Below, one piece after another: positions 9,707 through 21,214 of a DNA stretch of 64,000 bases. Numbering within the stretch: the stretch's first letter is position 1; the number at the start of each line of letters is the position of its first letter. The DNA comes from Darksidea phi (taxonomy: Eukaryota; Ascomycota; Dothideomycetes; Pleosporales; Lentitheciaceae). A program made the translations under genes and the position numbers. Location: contig JASJFT010000016.1 of the NCBI GenBank assembly GCA_030770425.1, forward strand, positions 1 to 64,000. The letters run 5' to 3'. The notes beneath the pieces are model-generated. The model was not told the DNA's origin and ran no database searches. It saw only the letters and a list, made by a program, of their open reading frames with translations.

Positions 9707-12650
9707 TGATGTGTGTGATATAAGTTAGTATTTTACGGGGATGGTGTATATTATTAATGGTGAAACTGTGGCGTAGATAATCAGGAACGGGGCAGTAAGG
9801 TAGAATATATCTGAAAGGCTAAGCGGTGATTCATTCATAAAAACATGAACAGGTCCTTTCACATTCTCCTTCCCACCATCAGGGAACTCAGTCATGCTAC
9901 ACACACAGAAAGCTGCCTTGATCCCTCACGTCCACGTACGCAACTGTCTCAGCCCCTGCGCCCCCACCGATATAGCCCTCTCGACCCCGTCTATATCAGC
10001 CCCCGTAGGCTTCATAGCAATGGAAACATGTACGAAACTAAACCAGGCCGGATACCCCAGTAATCCACAATGCCTTGTTCACAATCCCCACTTTTGAATA
10101 ATTACTTTGCCAAGTAACAACTCGCTGCTATAACGCCCATCGATGTACACACACCAAAACACCTCCTCCGCCCACCAGCCATATTAATATCGTACAATAA
10201 ATGCAGTCGAGTAATCGCACGTATACACAGACAAAAAAGCCCACGATTCCGCTCTTCCATAATACCCTGACTTTAACACCTAGATACCCGGAGCTATCCA
10301 TCCGGTCAAAAGCCGAAAGACACATACCAATCGCCTCCCCTCTGACTAGTCAGCTCGAACGAAGACAGAATAATCGCGATATCGGAGTCCTACACAACCA
10401 AGACGCTGGTCCAATACCCACCCACGCTCATGAGGATTGAGCCGTTGCATAAATACGTAACCTAGCGTAGAAGTGCGCCATCTGCGATCAAACGGGTCTA
10501 CGCGCATTCTGTAATGGGTGAGTTCGGTGGTATTCTCGTTGATTAGGGTACGAGTATGGCATGTGTGGTGTGCGTTGTCAGGGTCTTTGGTTTGGAGGAA
10601 TTGTTGTTCGATTTCTAATATGCTTATGAGTAGACGAGCTTAGAGTGGTACGGCAGTCTTGTAGTCTAGATATGTTACTGAGGAAATGTATTGGGTGTTA
10701 CGACGAATTGGTATTTCAAAATTCGAAGCATAATACAAGTTCGTGTAGATATACCTACTCAGTAGTATATACAACAGGACGAAGAATGTTAGCGAACTAA
10801 ATCATATCCAAAGTTCTCCACATACATCGTACCGCGCCTTCTCTAGTATTGCATCGGCGAAGCTTATTCGACTCTCATTCATTCTGCCGCATTAATTAAA
10901 CATCTCCAGACATAGACTGTATAACTTACACACTTTCAGTCAGATGAACCTTCCACCTGCCGCAGCATAGCATAATTCAGACCCACCATTCCACCGAGGA
11001 ACCCCATGTAGAAATGGAGTTTAACATTTCCCTCCCGGCGCTAGCGTCCCCACACCATTCAACAGCCGAAGCAAGGACCAAACTCTAAAAGCGATGCCGC
11101 GGCCCTAAGCCACCAGAGGACCAGAGCACCAACCCATTTCATGATGCGAAGAAACTGTGTGGTAAGATGACGATGCCATACCGATATTTTCCAGCTAAGT
11201 CCAGCACTCGTAACACCCTCCTCCCGAATTACAACACCCCTCCAACATAAGCGCCCCGAGAACCGTAGCGATTTCCCAACACAGCCCTAAGCCCCATGTC
11301 TCAAGTCTAAGCCTAAGAAATGTGGAGAAAGGGTTGTGCACATCCGCTCTGAGCCGACAGTGTAGCTAGAGGCGTTATGCCGACCAATGAGGTGCTTCGG
11401 AGGAGTCCCGGTGGTTTGGAATAAGGCTTTCCGTGCATGTGAGCGGCCGTTTTGACGGGGCTGTTGCCCTGCATGAGGTGCACTAGCGATGCTAGTGGTG
11501 TGAGCCTGAGGGTTGGATGCGCTGTGGGAGGTGCGATAGGGATGTTGGGTGCTGAGGGGATGGGAGTTGGAGACGGGAGTTAACTGGCGATCCTGCATAG
11601 AGGAGGAGTGAGTTTGCTATGTTGGAGGGGTTTTGCTGAGAGGGGTTGTGGATCTGGGGATTGAAGTTTACTGTTTGGAAGGAATTTGTGTGGACATGGA
11701 GCGATGCGCGCCAGGTCTCTTGGGATGAGGACCTGACTTTCGAACCTGCGAGTTTCACGTCGAGGCTTTAGGCTCAATACATGATGGTGAAATCAACATG
11801 CTTGAGTGTTGCATACCACGGTGTATAGAATGGCTGAGCGCGGTTTTCTTTCCTCTCAGACGGTAGATGCGGGACTAGTGCTTTACAGTATTGCACTGAT
11901 ATCTCGGCTTGCTGAAGTGCGAGGTAAGCCGGCAGGCACTTGCACGCTGATGAACGTTTTTGTCGTTGTTGCTTGAAGGAAGGAATAAGCGCGCGCTGCA
12001 TCACACGAGCAATTGGCTGTGTAGACGGCAACAGTACCCGAAGTGGGGTATGGTGGCTGTCACCATTTCCGACGAGGAGGAGGTTAGCAGGAAGGCTGAT
12101 GAGGAACCTGGGGCCGACTAAATGGAAAGATGGTGTGGAAGACCTTGTTGTGTTTGCTGACTCGAGGTTTCTGAGGTACTTTTGCGGTACCAATCCCTGG
12201 TCGCACTCCCGGAGTACAACACGAGAGCAGGCGTCCATCTGACTTTGCTGAAAGTTGGTGACTTCGAGGTTGTGGGTAAAAGGCATCGGTCAGCGGGGTT
12301 GACGGATGGTATGACGGCATTAGAAGAGCACACGCCGCTCAACCTTGTTTGCTCCAAACTCTCAATGAGGTTGCTTTTTGCTACCGAGGGTCTGACGACA
12401 TATCGCCTCGACCCGACTGTACTGCTGTGGCTGACGTTTCGGCATTTGCCAAGCGGATATAAAAGCAAACGTCGCCACCGCTTACTGGACCAGGAAGGGT
12501 ACAAGATCCCACTCTGCCGCGGACCGCTACCTGCGTCCGTCACGAGGGGTAGTGACGAGTCGGGTCACAGTGACTCGACGATTAGTGCAAGTGTGATGGA
12601 GCTCCCTTACTCCCATCCCAGATATACAGAGAAGTGCCGACCCTGAGTTT
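9707..12650. other. Long stretch with no supported gene
   Basis: The left part is AT-rich. On the minus strand at about 10360-10550 one frame stays open and reads like protein (YRMRVDPFDRRW, then GYVFMQRLNPHERGWVLDQR), and further pieces appear at 9940-10030 (SIAMKPTGADIDGVERAISV); I could not name the family and intervening stops argue for decay. The right part (11280-12650) has only overlapping frames on both strands with no recognisable motif. Confidence 0.4.
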
Positions 12651-14046
12651 TCTTTTTAGAAACGCTATTCTGAACCCGTGGCAAGGCAGGCTTTGATTTG
12701 CAGTTACACGAGGACACAATGGGTGGTTCTGGTTCGTCGAAAGACGCCAATGGGATGGCTAACGTCGGCAACACAAACGCGGCTGGCCAGAAGACGAGGT
12801 GATGAACTGGAGGTGAAAACCTGGATGGATCCACGTGGCGATATGACGGGCGTTAAGCACGGTTCTTGGACGAGAGTTTGGACAGAAGTCTCGTCGTGCT
12901 TATTGTTCGGACGGGTATCTCAAGCTGCTTGGTCGGGCCCTGATTGGACATGGAAAAAAGAAACCCTAGGAGATGAGTCGGGCTGCGCCACTAGGAGATG
13001 GACAAGAAAAGCAAGGGTCCAAGTGATGGCCCGTCCACGTGCCCCGCCGTCAGGACGGAGACAGCGCACTGCGGCTCTGTGTTCTGCTACAGAGCACACG
13101 GCCGAAGACGAGAAGGTTGCTTTTGCGCCAGTGGCCGGACGAAGGCGGCTTCGGCAAGCCGACTGTTCCCCGGCTCGCTGTGATTGGCGAGGGACGGCCC
13201 CGCAGCGTCGTATGCCTGCCCTAAATGCTGACTTAAAGCCCCAGAGTTGGGGATGTTGGGGTGAGGTATACAAGCGGAGGGTGCCAATTCGACAGCGTCG
13301 GCCCACCTGGCAGGCATCGCGACATGCGCAGGATCCCGCGAGCAGGCATTGTCCAACTGATGCGCCGGGCGAAGCTTGTCGACACGCGCAGCGATTTCCA
13401 AGGTCGATGAACGGGCGTTCGATGGCTCTGGAAATCAGATGGGCCTAGACGGCCCACCTCCTGAACGGCGGCTTGGGGAGGAGTGGATGCACCGGGGATC
13501 GCTCCAACGCCAGCGCAGGTGCCGTGATTCGCTGCAGGGCGGGTTTCAGCGCCAAAGAGCCGGGATCGGGAGAGCAAGACAAGGCCTCGAAGACGGCCGC
13601 AAGACATCCAGCAACGCGGTGACGCGCTAGTGGTGCATCCGCCTTCGCTGGCTGGAGCCGGAGGGCGTCCGAGTGCGCGCAGCGAAAATGCCGGTTGCAA
13701 TAGCCTGAAGCTGGGCCTGGCAGGGCGCCTGCAGTGCACGCCCACACAGGGACCCGGCAGGCATGCACCCCAGCAAGTGCGTGCGTGCGTGCGGATGCGG
13801 TGCGGGCGCGGTGCTCGAGGGGCCAGGGAGGAAGACTGCTGCCGCCAGTGACGACGGGCATGAGGTTGAGCGTGCGTACAGAGGCACATCCCACGCTGCG
13901 ACGGCGGAAGCTCAGTCGCTTGCGGCAGAGGAAGGCTGAGGCGTGGGCGGCCAGTGGCAGCGGGGGCCTGAGGGCGGCGGCAGCGGGAGGCCAAAACGCA
14001 GTCGACAAGGCGGGTATAGCAAGCCCAGGTATAGGGCCGAGCGCTC

Positions 14047-14134
14047 GAGTGAGTGAGTGAGTGAGTGAATGTGTGTGGGTGTGTGGGTGTGTGTGCGTGT
14101 GGGTATGGGTGAGGGTGTGAGTGAGTGTGCATGT
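14047..14134. repeat. GAGT / GT microsatellite
   Basis: Five copies of gagt at 14047-14066 run into a degenerate GT-rich tract (gtgtgtgggtgtgtgggtgt and similar). The reverse strand reads as an artificial Thr/His-rich peptide. Confidence 0.9.
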
Positions 14135-14795
14135 CTCGGAGCACGACGAGGTGTTGAGCGTACCGTGGCCGCAGCCACTGAGGGCGGCGGCATTGTCTTG
14201 CCTCTGCACTCGAGGGGCCCTCCGCCGGGCGCTGTGCTTGGGGGGTGGTACGCTTCCCACAATCAACGCGGTCCACAGTCGCGCAGCGGTCCCTAGTCCG
14301 TGTCAAGCCCTCGAGAGCTTGTTATCATTAGCAGCGCGTCCGTCCTCAACGAACCCGCTTCCACGACGGCCCTCCTCTGCGCGCACCATCCTCCCCCCTC
14401 CCCCCCCATCGCTGCGCCATCGCCATCGCCATCGCAGATATCAGATGCCCGTCCGCCCACCTTGCTGCCACTGCCTGCACCGAACCCCCTCTCCCTCTCC
14501 CACGCCCTCCCGCTCTCGCCGCCACGGCTCCATCGCCTCTGCTGCCGCTGCTGTGTGGGCGCTGCCGCCATTGGCCAGCGACGTGACCCGAGCGCGCCTG
14601 GCTGCCCCGTCGAGTCCTCCCAAGTCCCCTCGGCGTCGGCCCCCATCATTGGCCTCTGCGACGCTTTTTCCACTCGCTTTTTTCCCAGTCGCAGCGCCTC
14701 TTCGCTGCATGCGCGTTGATAAACGACCCGCGACCAGCTACAGCTAGCGCCCGCCTGGCACCGTCTTCCTATCTTTCCAGGCCCGGCGTCCCAGT

Positions 14796-14837
14796 CCCCG
14801 TCCCCGTCCCCGTCCCCGTCCCCAGCCCCAGCCCCAG
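14796..14837. repeat. CCCCGT / CCCCAG hexamer repeat
   Basis: Four copies of ccccgt (14796-14819) are followed directly by three copies of ccccag (14820-14837), in the leader of the Whi3-like gene. Confidence 0.9.
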
Positions 14838-15190
14838 CTCCGCCGTCCCAGCACAACTCCCACGTCGAGTCGCCCGCTCGCGCACCGCTCGTCGCTCCTC
14901 GCCCGCGCAGTCCCCCCGTTGCGCCATTGCAGCGCCCCTCGTGCCGCGCCGTCGCATCGACCCCTCGAGTCCGCTCTGCGTTTTGGCTGCGCCCGCGTGT
15001 GCGACGGACGACTCTGCGCTGCCTGCTTCCGCCTTCCGCCCGCCGAAATCCACCTCAGGCATAACGACGTTTCGCACCTGTTTTACCCCCCCATTCGGTT
15101 TCTGCCACCGCGCCCGCCAGCACACGGTCCCGAGCCCGGGCCTCTGCGTCTAGCCCGCAGTCTCCCGCTTCGCGTATTTGTTCGCTTGCA

Positions 15191-15217
15191 CGCCTCGACC
15201 GCCTCGACCGCCTCGAC
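15191..15217. repeat. Nine-base tandem repeat in the leader
   Basis: Three exact copies of cgcctcgac lie about 55 bases before the Whi3-like start codon. Confidence 0.9.
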
Positions 15218-15272
15218 TGCTCCTCTTTGTCTCCACGACTCCCACCGCGATATCGTCAGCACAAAGGAGAGC

Positions 15273-17018
15273 ATGGCCGGTGGGCCGAGCCCGAGCAGCA
15301 CGAGTCCCTCCAACCTCTCCAACAGCCCCTTCCTCCACGGCTCCCTCAGCAGCTCCACCTCGTCCTCGCCCCCGACGCAGCTCTTCTCGCCCCCGAACAC
15401 CATGACGGCCGACGTCTTCGCGGCGTCGCATACCTACAACATGCCCCCGCCCATAGGCGAGCGTCGCATGCTGGACAAGAACGGACCGTCCTTGCTCTCC
15501 TTCAGCGAGGCCGAAACGAGCCCCGAGCCCAAGGGCACGCACGCCATATTTTTGCGCAAGCTGCCGAGCAACAGCGATAGGGATGCTGTGCGCAATATCC
15601 TGCTCTTCGCAAAGGACCTCATTGATTGCGAGCTGGTTTCCGCATCCAAGTACTCCGACGACAAAGGCTTCGCATCCGCCATTGCTCGCTTCGGCTCCCT
15701 GGAAGGCGCAAAAGAGGCGCGCAACCTGCTGAACGGGAAGCGCAATGCCTCCAACGACGCTACTCTCATTGTGGAGATGCTCCAGGACAATCTGCCGGGG
15801 ACCATCGGATCTAGGCGCAACACGGTCGACAGCGTATCCGTCCGACAGGGGTCTGTCTCCACCGCATCTGGGATCGCCGGTGCCACGACAAATGGCCGAC
15901 AATCGTCGCGATACAACGGGACTTTCCAGAGCATGGAGAAGATGTCACCGCCCAACGGGACGCCCGGCCTTGGCAACGGCGAATTCCCGGTCCAGAATCT
16001 CTTCTCACCCACGTCACCCGTCAACACCTCCTTCACCCATCGCAATTTGGGCAAATCTGTCATCAACGACGAAGCCGACGATGACGATGGCCTGCTCAAG
16101 GAATCCATCGGATACGGAGCTGGCGGCCCTCCCGTGCAGTCTGCCATGCCGCGCAGGACCACCAACCCGCCTATTCCCGTTTCCCGCTTCGCTTCTCTTT
16201 CCTTGAACACAAATGGCGTCAACGTCATGAGCTCCCCGCAGATGGCAGGCTACGCATCGCCCCGCTCTACCGCGACCATGCAATCGCCGGCCACAGCCTT
16301 GTCGGCCATGTCGCCCCATACCATCAATTCTGCGATGAGCAACCTCGGGCCCAATGCTAGCTACCAGCAGTACCAGCAGCATTTCAGCAGACCAACATAC
16401 CCCCCTGTAAACCCTGCCGATCAAAACCCGCCTTGTAACACCTTGTATGTTGGGAATTTACCCGTCGACACTTCCGAGGACGAGCTCAAGGCTGTCTTCT
16501 CCAAGCAGCGTGGATACAAGCGCCTCTGCTTCCGGACCAAGCAGAATGGACCCATGTGTTTCGTCGAATTTGAAGATGTTTCTTTTGCAACAAAGGCGCT
16601 GAATGATCTTTATGGGCATCCATTGCATAACAGCGTCAAAGGCGGCATTCGGCTTAGCTTCTCTAAGAACCCATTGGGCGTGCGCACCGGACAGTCGACC
16701 AACATGGGCCCCTCGTCTGCTATTACTCCAACAACACCGCTGCAAGGGTTTGGAGGCAGTGTTGCCGCGCCTCCCGGGTTCTCAACGGCCACGGGGCCGC
16801 CTCCTGGGCTCTCGGCCCCTCCAGGGCTGTCTACCCCCAGCCATACCAGCTCGTCTTCTGGGTTCAACATGTATTCCAATGGGGGGTTCGGAATGGGTCA
16901 CAACGAAATGGTCAGCCCTATGCAAACTCGGCCCATGGCGGCGGGAATAACCACCAGTGTTCCCGGCAACAGCTTCGCCGGAATGGGCGCAAGCTACTCT
17001 GCATACATGATGCGTTAA
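15273..17018 (+). CDS. whi3: Whi3-like RNA-binding protein
   Basis: Single exon, 581 residues, from the first in-frame ATG at 15273. Two RRM domains are seen. The N-terminal one (about residues 88-170) contains HAIFLRKLPSNSDRDAVRN and ends near LIVEML. The C-terminal one (about 388-470) has RNP2 as NTLYVGNLP, KRLCFRTKQNGPMCFVEFED with RNP1-like GPMCFVEF, and GGIRLSFSKNPLGVR. This last domain is nearly diagnostic of fungal Whi3/Whi4 proteins, which bind mRNAs such as G1 cyclin transcripts in the cytoplasm and can form condensates. The rest is low complexity, rich in Ser, Pro, Asn, Gly and Met, with APPGLS-type repeats around 505-540, as expected for a condensate-forming protein. Antisense frames here are shadows. 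Confidence 0.93.
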   Translation: MAGGPSPSSTSPSNLSNSPFLHGSLSSSTSSSPPTQLFSPPNTMTADVFAASHTYNMPPPIGERRMLDKNGPSLLSFSEAETSPEPKGTHAIFLRKLPSNSDRDAVRNILLFAKDLIDCELVSASKYSDDKGFASAIARFGSLEGAKEARNLLNGKRNASNDATLIVEMLQDNLPGTIGSRRNTVDSVSVRQGSVSTASGIAGATTNGRQSSRYNGTFQSMEKMSPPNGTPGLGNGEFPVQNLFSPTSPVNTSFTHRNLGKSVINDEADDDDGLLKESIGYGAGGPPVQSAMPRRTTNPPIPVSRFASLSLNTNGVNVMSSPQMAGYASPRSTATMQSPATALSAMSPHTINSAMSNLGPNASYQQYQQHFSRPTYPPVNPADQNPPCNTLYVGNLPVDTSEDELKAVFSKQRGYKRLCFRTKQNGPMCFVEFEDVSFATKALNDLYGHPLHNSVKGGIRLSFSKNPLGVRTGQSTNMGPSSAITPTTPLQGFGGSVAAPPGFSTATGPPPGLSAPPGLSTPSHTSSSSGFNMYSNGGFGMGHNEMVSPMQTRPMAAGITTSVPGNSFAGMGASYSAYMMR

Positions 17019-18325
17019 GGTCTGTACGAGTCGAGCCTACCATGCCGTCACGAGTGATGACTGGAGTTTGGAAGCACACATCATCGCGCGTCTCCGACCT
17101 GTTCTTTCATCTTTTGCGTTATATCCAGTCACTTCTGTCATTGCCAGGTGTTGTGTTGTTTGGTTTGTCTTGATTCCTCATTTGAGCAAGGGCATGGGTA
17201 CCGGCGCGGAACTCCTTCATGGTCGCCGTGCCTGTTGGTTGTGGGCTCCATTACAAGCATGCAGCGATGATTCCCCCTTGTGCGTTGAATTGGTTCCGGG
17301 ATCTATCAGGAGCAGGCGTTGGGAGTAAGCCTTTTTTTTTTTTTGGCTTTGTTATTCTTCTCCATACTGCACATCTAGGGTCGTCCTGCTCTGGTCGGGA
17401 ACTCGGAAAAGCAGGTTGCATTGATCGGTCCGGACTAGGGGTCGCTTTGGGTCTTGGGTTTGTCTTCGATTCTCTTTCTCTCCATCCGGGGCACCGGGGT
17501 TGTGCTCTTTGGCTGTGTATCGCGACGGAGTTCCTTATTCAATGGGCCTTGCAGGCATGGAATGGCGCTATCGTTCTCGGATGAGCATGGCTGGACAACA
17601 TTTGGGTGGAGCAGATATTTACCGGGTTTCTTTGCATGGCGGCTATCTTGTTCGATACCTACTTCATATGTGTCTTTGAGGGTCATCTTCCCGCGGGTAA
17701 CGGTTAAATTTCATTTCCTGCTCTCCAGCATAATCAGAGCCAGCCGAGATCCTGTCCTTACAGCGTTATTTCACGTTTTGCGCGCATTTCATGGATCGTT
17801 CCATTTTGTGTCCTGCGACTTCATGATTGAGGTTTATCTATGTTCGTTCTGCAATTTGAGGAGCGTGAGAGTTACTACCCGGACATAGAGAGTTCACTCC
17901 AGAGTTGAATAAAAGTCTCACTACCGATTCGGGAGTCTAACATGAGCGTACCGTTTGGAATCGCCAGATCAGGGATCCATGGGTGTTAAGCTGTGGATCT
18001 GTGGCAGAGTGATGTGACGACGTCTTGCAGCAGAGCTACCGTTCCGGGGATTTAAACCTTCTGGGCACTTTATTCTCGAAGCAGGAACACGCAGGTACCA
18101 CGATGTCCCACAAGGGGTGGGGTTGTGGAATCTGGTTGGCGAGCGGTACGGTCACATGATCCATCAGAGTGCGCGTTCCGAATTCCGCCTAGCGCATTTT
18201 GCTTTGACGGTTTTTTGAAACTTTGGTGCGAAGCTCTTCAGCAACCCTATCAACGCTCCTTTCGCAACCCCAGTCCCGACCACGAATACCATCAAGCAAT
18301 GCGATAGCACTGTTATAGATACATT
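17019..18325. other. Whi3 3' region and mS45 promoter; no gene seen
   Basis: About 1.3 kb with short unsupported frames and a T tract near 17332-17344. It likely holds the 3' untranslated region of the RNA-binding protein gene and the promoter of the next gene. Confidence 0.5.
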
Positions 18326-19749
18326 ATGCCTCCACGGTTACGCACCTCCAACCTCCCCTCGACCGCCTCCCTATGTCCCTCAGTCCACTCCCGGTCGGTC
18401 ACCCAACCCGGGCGAATATCACGCGAGTTCTCGCAGTCGTCGTGTCGGCAAATCACACAAAGACGCCGAAAGTTCTATGAGTGGCTGAATGGGCCAGGGA
18501 GGGCGTTGAAGGACCCCCTTCCACATTCTACCAACTACCTAGGAGCATACGACAAGTTTGGCAATCTCGTTCGAGGAGGCGCGGGATTCCAGCTGAGCGA
18601 AATGCCAAAGGAGGCCAAGGACTCAGAATCGAAACCTGTAGTGGCGGAAGGGGCCGAAGGCGTGGAGGGACCAGCGGAGGCTACACCAGAGACGACAGTA
18701 GAAGGTCAGGAGTCAGTAGATAATATGGATGCTGCTGTCACCCGGGAGGAGAACGAAGAGAAAAAGACGCAGAAGAAACAAGGGAAAGAGGAAGGCAGGC
18801 TGCCACCCGAGACGCTGGAAGATTTGCGGCCGTTTCCACTCAACAAATACTTCCGAAGTCAGCCAGTGTTGAGTGAGGAATTACGCGAGGCGATATACCA
18901 GTTTGTGGTTCGCGATGGACACTCGTTGCAGCTAGCCAGTACTTCTTTCGGCGTGAGCAACGAGCGCGTCGGAGCAGTCGTTCGGCTCAAGCAGATGGAG
19001 AAGGAGTGGATAGCCAAGGTACGTTTCATTATTCTTACTGCAAGCACCCTTGAGATGATGAAATTTTATACATTTCGATTAGTCTTCAAGACATCTACAT
19101 GGTTACAACACAAAACTCTATGTCCAATCTGATCCTCAACACCCAACGTTCTGTTATTCCATTTTGAGAAAGCACCCATAGCTGATGATGCTCGTAGGGC
19201 AAAACACTTGCCATCCCCTACTCAAAAGCCGTTCTAGGCATGCTCCCGACGACACCCCACGTCAAAGAGAAGGGCAAGAGAGCCATACCCCACGAGCCCA
19301 TCAACGACCTCATCGTCCACCCCGCAACACGCCAACAACTCTTCGTCCCCGTTTCCGAATCGCGTCACTTCACTCGTGTAGACGCCGGCAAAGCCTTCGA
19401 CAACAATCTCCTCCCCGCCGACGCCCGCATCCCGCATCCCGAACTCGTCGCCGCAGAGCAGGACAATATAGCCGGCTACTCGGTTTCGCAGCGCCAGATG
19501 CGTGCCCAAGAGCGTCTCGAGGCCCAAAACAAGGAAAAGAAGCGGCGAGAAGACGAGCGCAAACAGGCCGAGTTGGCAAGTCTCAGGACCGTGCCGCAGC
19601 GTAGGTGGGATTTCGTCTTCAAGGATATCAGTGTGGACAGTGTGGGGAGGAATGGGAGGGATCCTAAGGGTGTGGGATGGAGGTATGGACTGCCGCACCA
19701 GGACCGGAAGAAGGGACAGGTCAAGATTCCGACGAAAGTCGAGGCATAG
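18326..19749 (+). CDS. Mitochondrial small-subunit ribosomal protein, Bot1/mS45 family
   Basis: Two exons, 18326-19018 and 19198-19749, join at a codon boundary across a 179-nt intron (AAG/GTACGT ... CTCGTAG), giving 414 residues. The N-terminus is rich in Arg, Ser and Thr with few acidic residues, as in a mitochondrial presequence. A family block starts RRRKFYEWLNGPGRALKD; next comes an acidic, low-complexity insert (about residues 95-160), then LPPETLEDLRPFPLNKYFRS, LREAIYQFVVRDGHSLQLAS and EKEWIAKGKTLAIPYSKAVL across the splice. This matches the eukaryotic mitochondrial regulator family (yeast MRPS35/mS45, fission yeast Bot1), a part of the mitoribosome small subunit. The C-terminus is basic with a coiled stretch (EAQNKEKKRREDERKQAEL). 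Confidence 0.88.
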
Positions 19750-20171
19750 ATCTGAGATTTGTACGATTATGTATCACTGTGTATATTTTTTGTGTAGCAT
19801 AAGAGCGGGTACTCGTCGCATCGTATCTAGGCACTTGTACGAGGGCATGTACTGATACCCATATTTGCAGGTCTTTTCATTGCAGCTCAGCCAATATATG
19901 TACATGAATCGCGGAACGGGCACCTACTTTTCGTTCCTGACTCTGTTGCATTGCATAGGGTTGCAAAGCGTTCGGCTAAATGGCTGCTTGGTAGTCGATC
20001 GACTGTTGCTGTCGTCTACTCCGCTCTTCCGACGTTGAGGAGTTTGGTGAACATCTGCATTCTTTCATGATCATTTTTCGTAGCGCAGATGTCTCCCAGC
20101 GAGCGGCGCGCGTCACAGCCAGCTAATCCGAAATAGTCCCGCTTCTGTTTGCTTTCGTCTTGCCCAACTAC
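19750..20171. other. Convergent 3' intergenic region
   Basis: It lies between the 3' ends of mS45 and the SND2-like gene. No gene is seen. Confidence 0.6.
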
Positions 20172-20740
20172 TCAGCGGTACTGCACTTTCTGCCCGCCCC
20201 TTTTCTCCATCTTCTGCTGCCTCTTACTCGCCGCCCCCGACTGCGGCACCCCCGCCGCATCTGTATATCCACCCCTCATGCCCATATACGTTGTCCAAGC
20301 TAAATACACACTATATGCCGGCACCACGACCCAAAATATCCAAGCCCAATCTCCCAACAGCGCCACCAGCACCAAATTCCCATACGTCCAATACGTGATG
20401 TCCCACATGTACTCGGTCAACCCCTTCGCGTCGAGGTCTTCGCCGGCGCGCTTGATGCTGCCATCGGGGAGTAGCGTGGGGCGCGATTGGCGCTCGAAGA
20501 CGAAGTTTACGAAGAGTTGCGGCGAGGCGAGGGCGAGGTAGAGGAGGAGCGATTTTCGCGTGAATGTGGAGCGGTAGATGAGCACGCGGAGTAGCCAGAA
20601 GGTGCTGTGGGTTAGGAGGGTGAGGAGCGCGGTTTGGTTTAGGCGGCGGGTGTTTGCGGCGGCGAGGGACTTGGTGGCTTTCTGGGAGAGGGTTAGGATG
20701 GAGGGGAGGAGCGTGGGGGGTTGAGACGGACTTGCGCCAT
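20172..20740 (-). CDS. snd2: SND2 / TMEM208-like ER targeting protein
   Basis: Two exons on the minus strand: a tiny first exon of nine bases (20732-20740, encoding Met-Ala-Gln) and 20172-20681. The 50-nt intron has GTCCGT and CCCAG ends and a TAAC branch element 14 nt from its end. The joined start reads MAQKATKSLAAANTRRLNQ, the standard opening of the DUF788/TMEM208 family, 172 residues in all. Several hydrophobic helices follow (SLLLYLALASPQLFVNFVF, TYGNLVLVALLGDWAWIFW) with GLTEYMWDITYWT between them. In yeast Snd2 acts in the SRP-independent targeting of membrane proteins to the ER. It is divergent from the Cdc27 gene, sharing a 474-bp promoter region. Without the nine-base exon the protein would appear to begin inside the domain. 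Confidence 0.9.
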
Positions 20741-21214
20741 GGTGGGTAGTTTCTTAGATAATGAACGTGTTGTCGATATTGGTCAAGTCGACAATGTATT
20801 GAAGGCGGTCCTGCAAGCCAAGCTCTAAACGTCTGTGGTTGGAGCGGCGGGAAGCGAAGGCGGCGGCCCCTGCCATTCGAGTTCACAACAACATCAACGC
20901 TCGAGCTTCTTCACCTTCGCCTTCGCCAGCAATAAACAACAACACCACCACCACCACCACCTCTCGCCGCCAGATCTTACTGCGGCCCGACGCGCACGCT
21001 ACTTCCCGATATGGCGTGCTGAATTCACCCGAACACGTGTTGCGCGCCCGCTGTTTGCCAATTAGCTTTGTCGAGCACGCCGGAAGCGTCACCTAGCAAC
21101 AACCCCAGAAACACCACATTCGCCTCCCACACCACCTCGAACCCTCTGTGCCGCCGCCTTGATGCATGCCTCGCCCCCGTAATCACATTATTTCCGATAC
21201 CACCGCGACCAGAC
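20741..21214. promoter_or_regulatory. Shared divergent promoter, SND2 and Cdc27
   Basis: A 474-bp region between two divergent start codons. A CAA/CAC trinucleotide tract lies at about 20936-20961. No TATA box is obvious. Confidence 0.6.

Larger units (their letters stand above)
12650..15272 (+). promoter_or_regulatory. GC-rich promoter and probable long 5' leader of the Whi3-like gene
   Basis: This 2.6-kb region is strikingly GC- and pyrimidine-rich and full of simple repeats. Long open frames exist on both strands but are compositional: they encode His/Thr/Pro or Arg/Ala-rich strings with no domain. The last kilobase is a C/T-rich tract leading to the ATG at 15273, which suits a long leader in fungal regulatory genes. 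The frame is open upstream of 15273 to about 14919 but contains no in-frame ATG. Confidence 0.5.

Noticed and set aside
12182..13448. Several plus- and minus-strand frames of 120-256 codons
   Set aside because: Overlapping on both strands, no motif, Arg/Ala/Gly-rich composition.
13233..14306. A 357-codon open frame on the minus strand, rich in His, Thr, Pro and Arg
   Set aside because: It runs through the GAGT/GT microsatellite and has no domain; overlapping frames on the other strand are equally long. High GC content explains both.
15434..16228. Long antisense frames inside the Whi3-like gene
   Set aside because: They mirror codon bias of the sense gene; no motifs, and the sense frame has two clear RRM domains.
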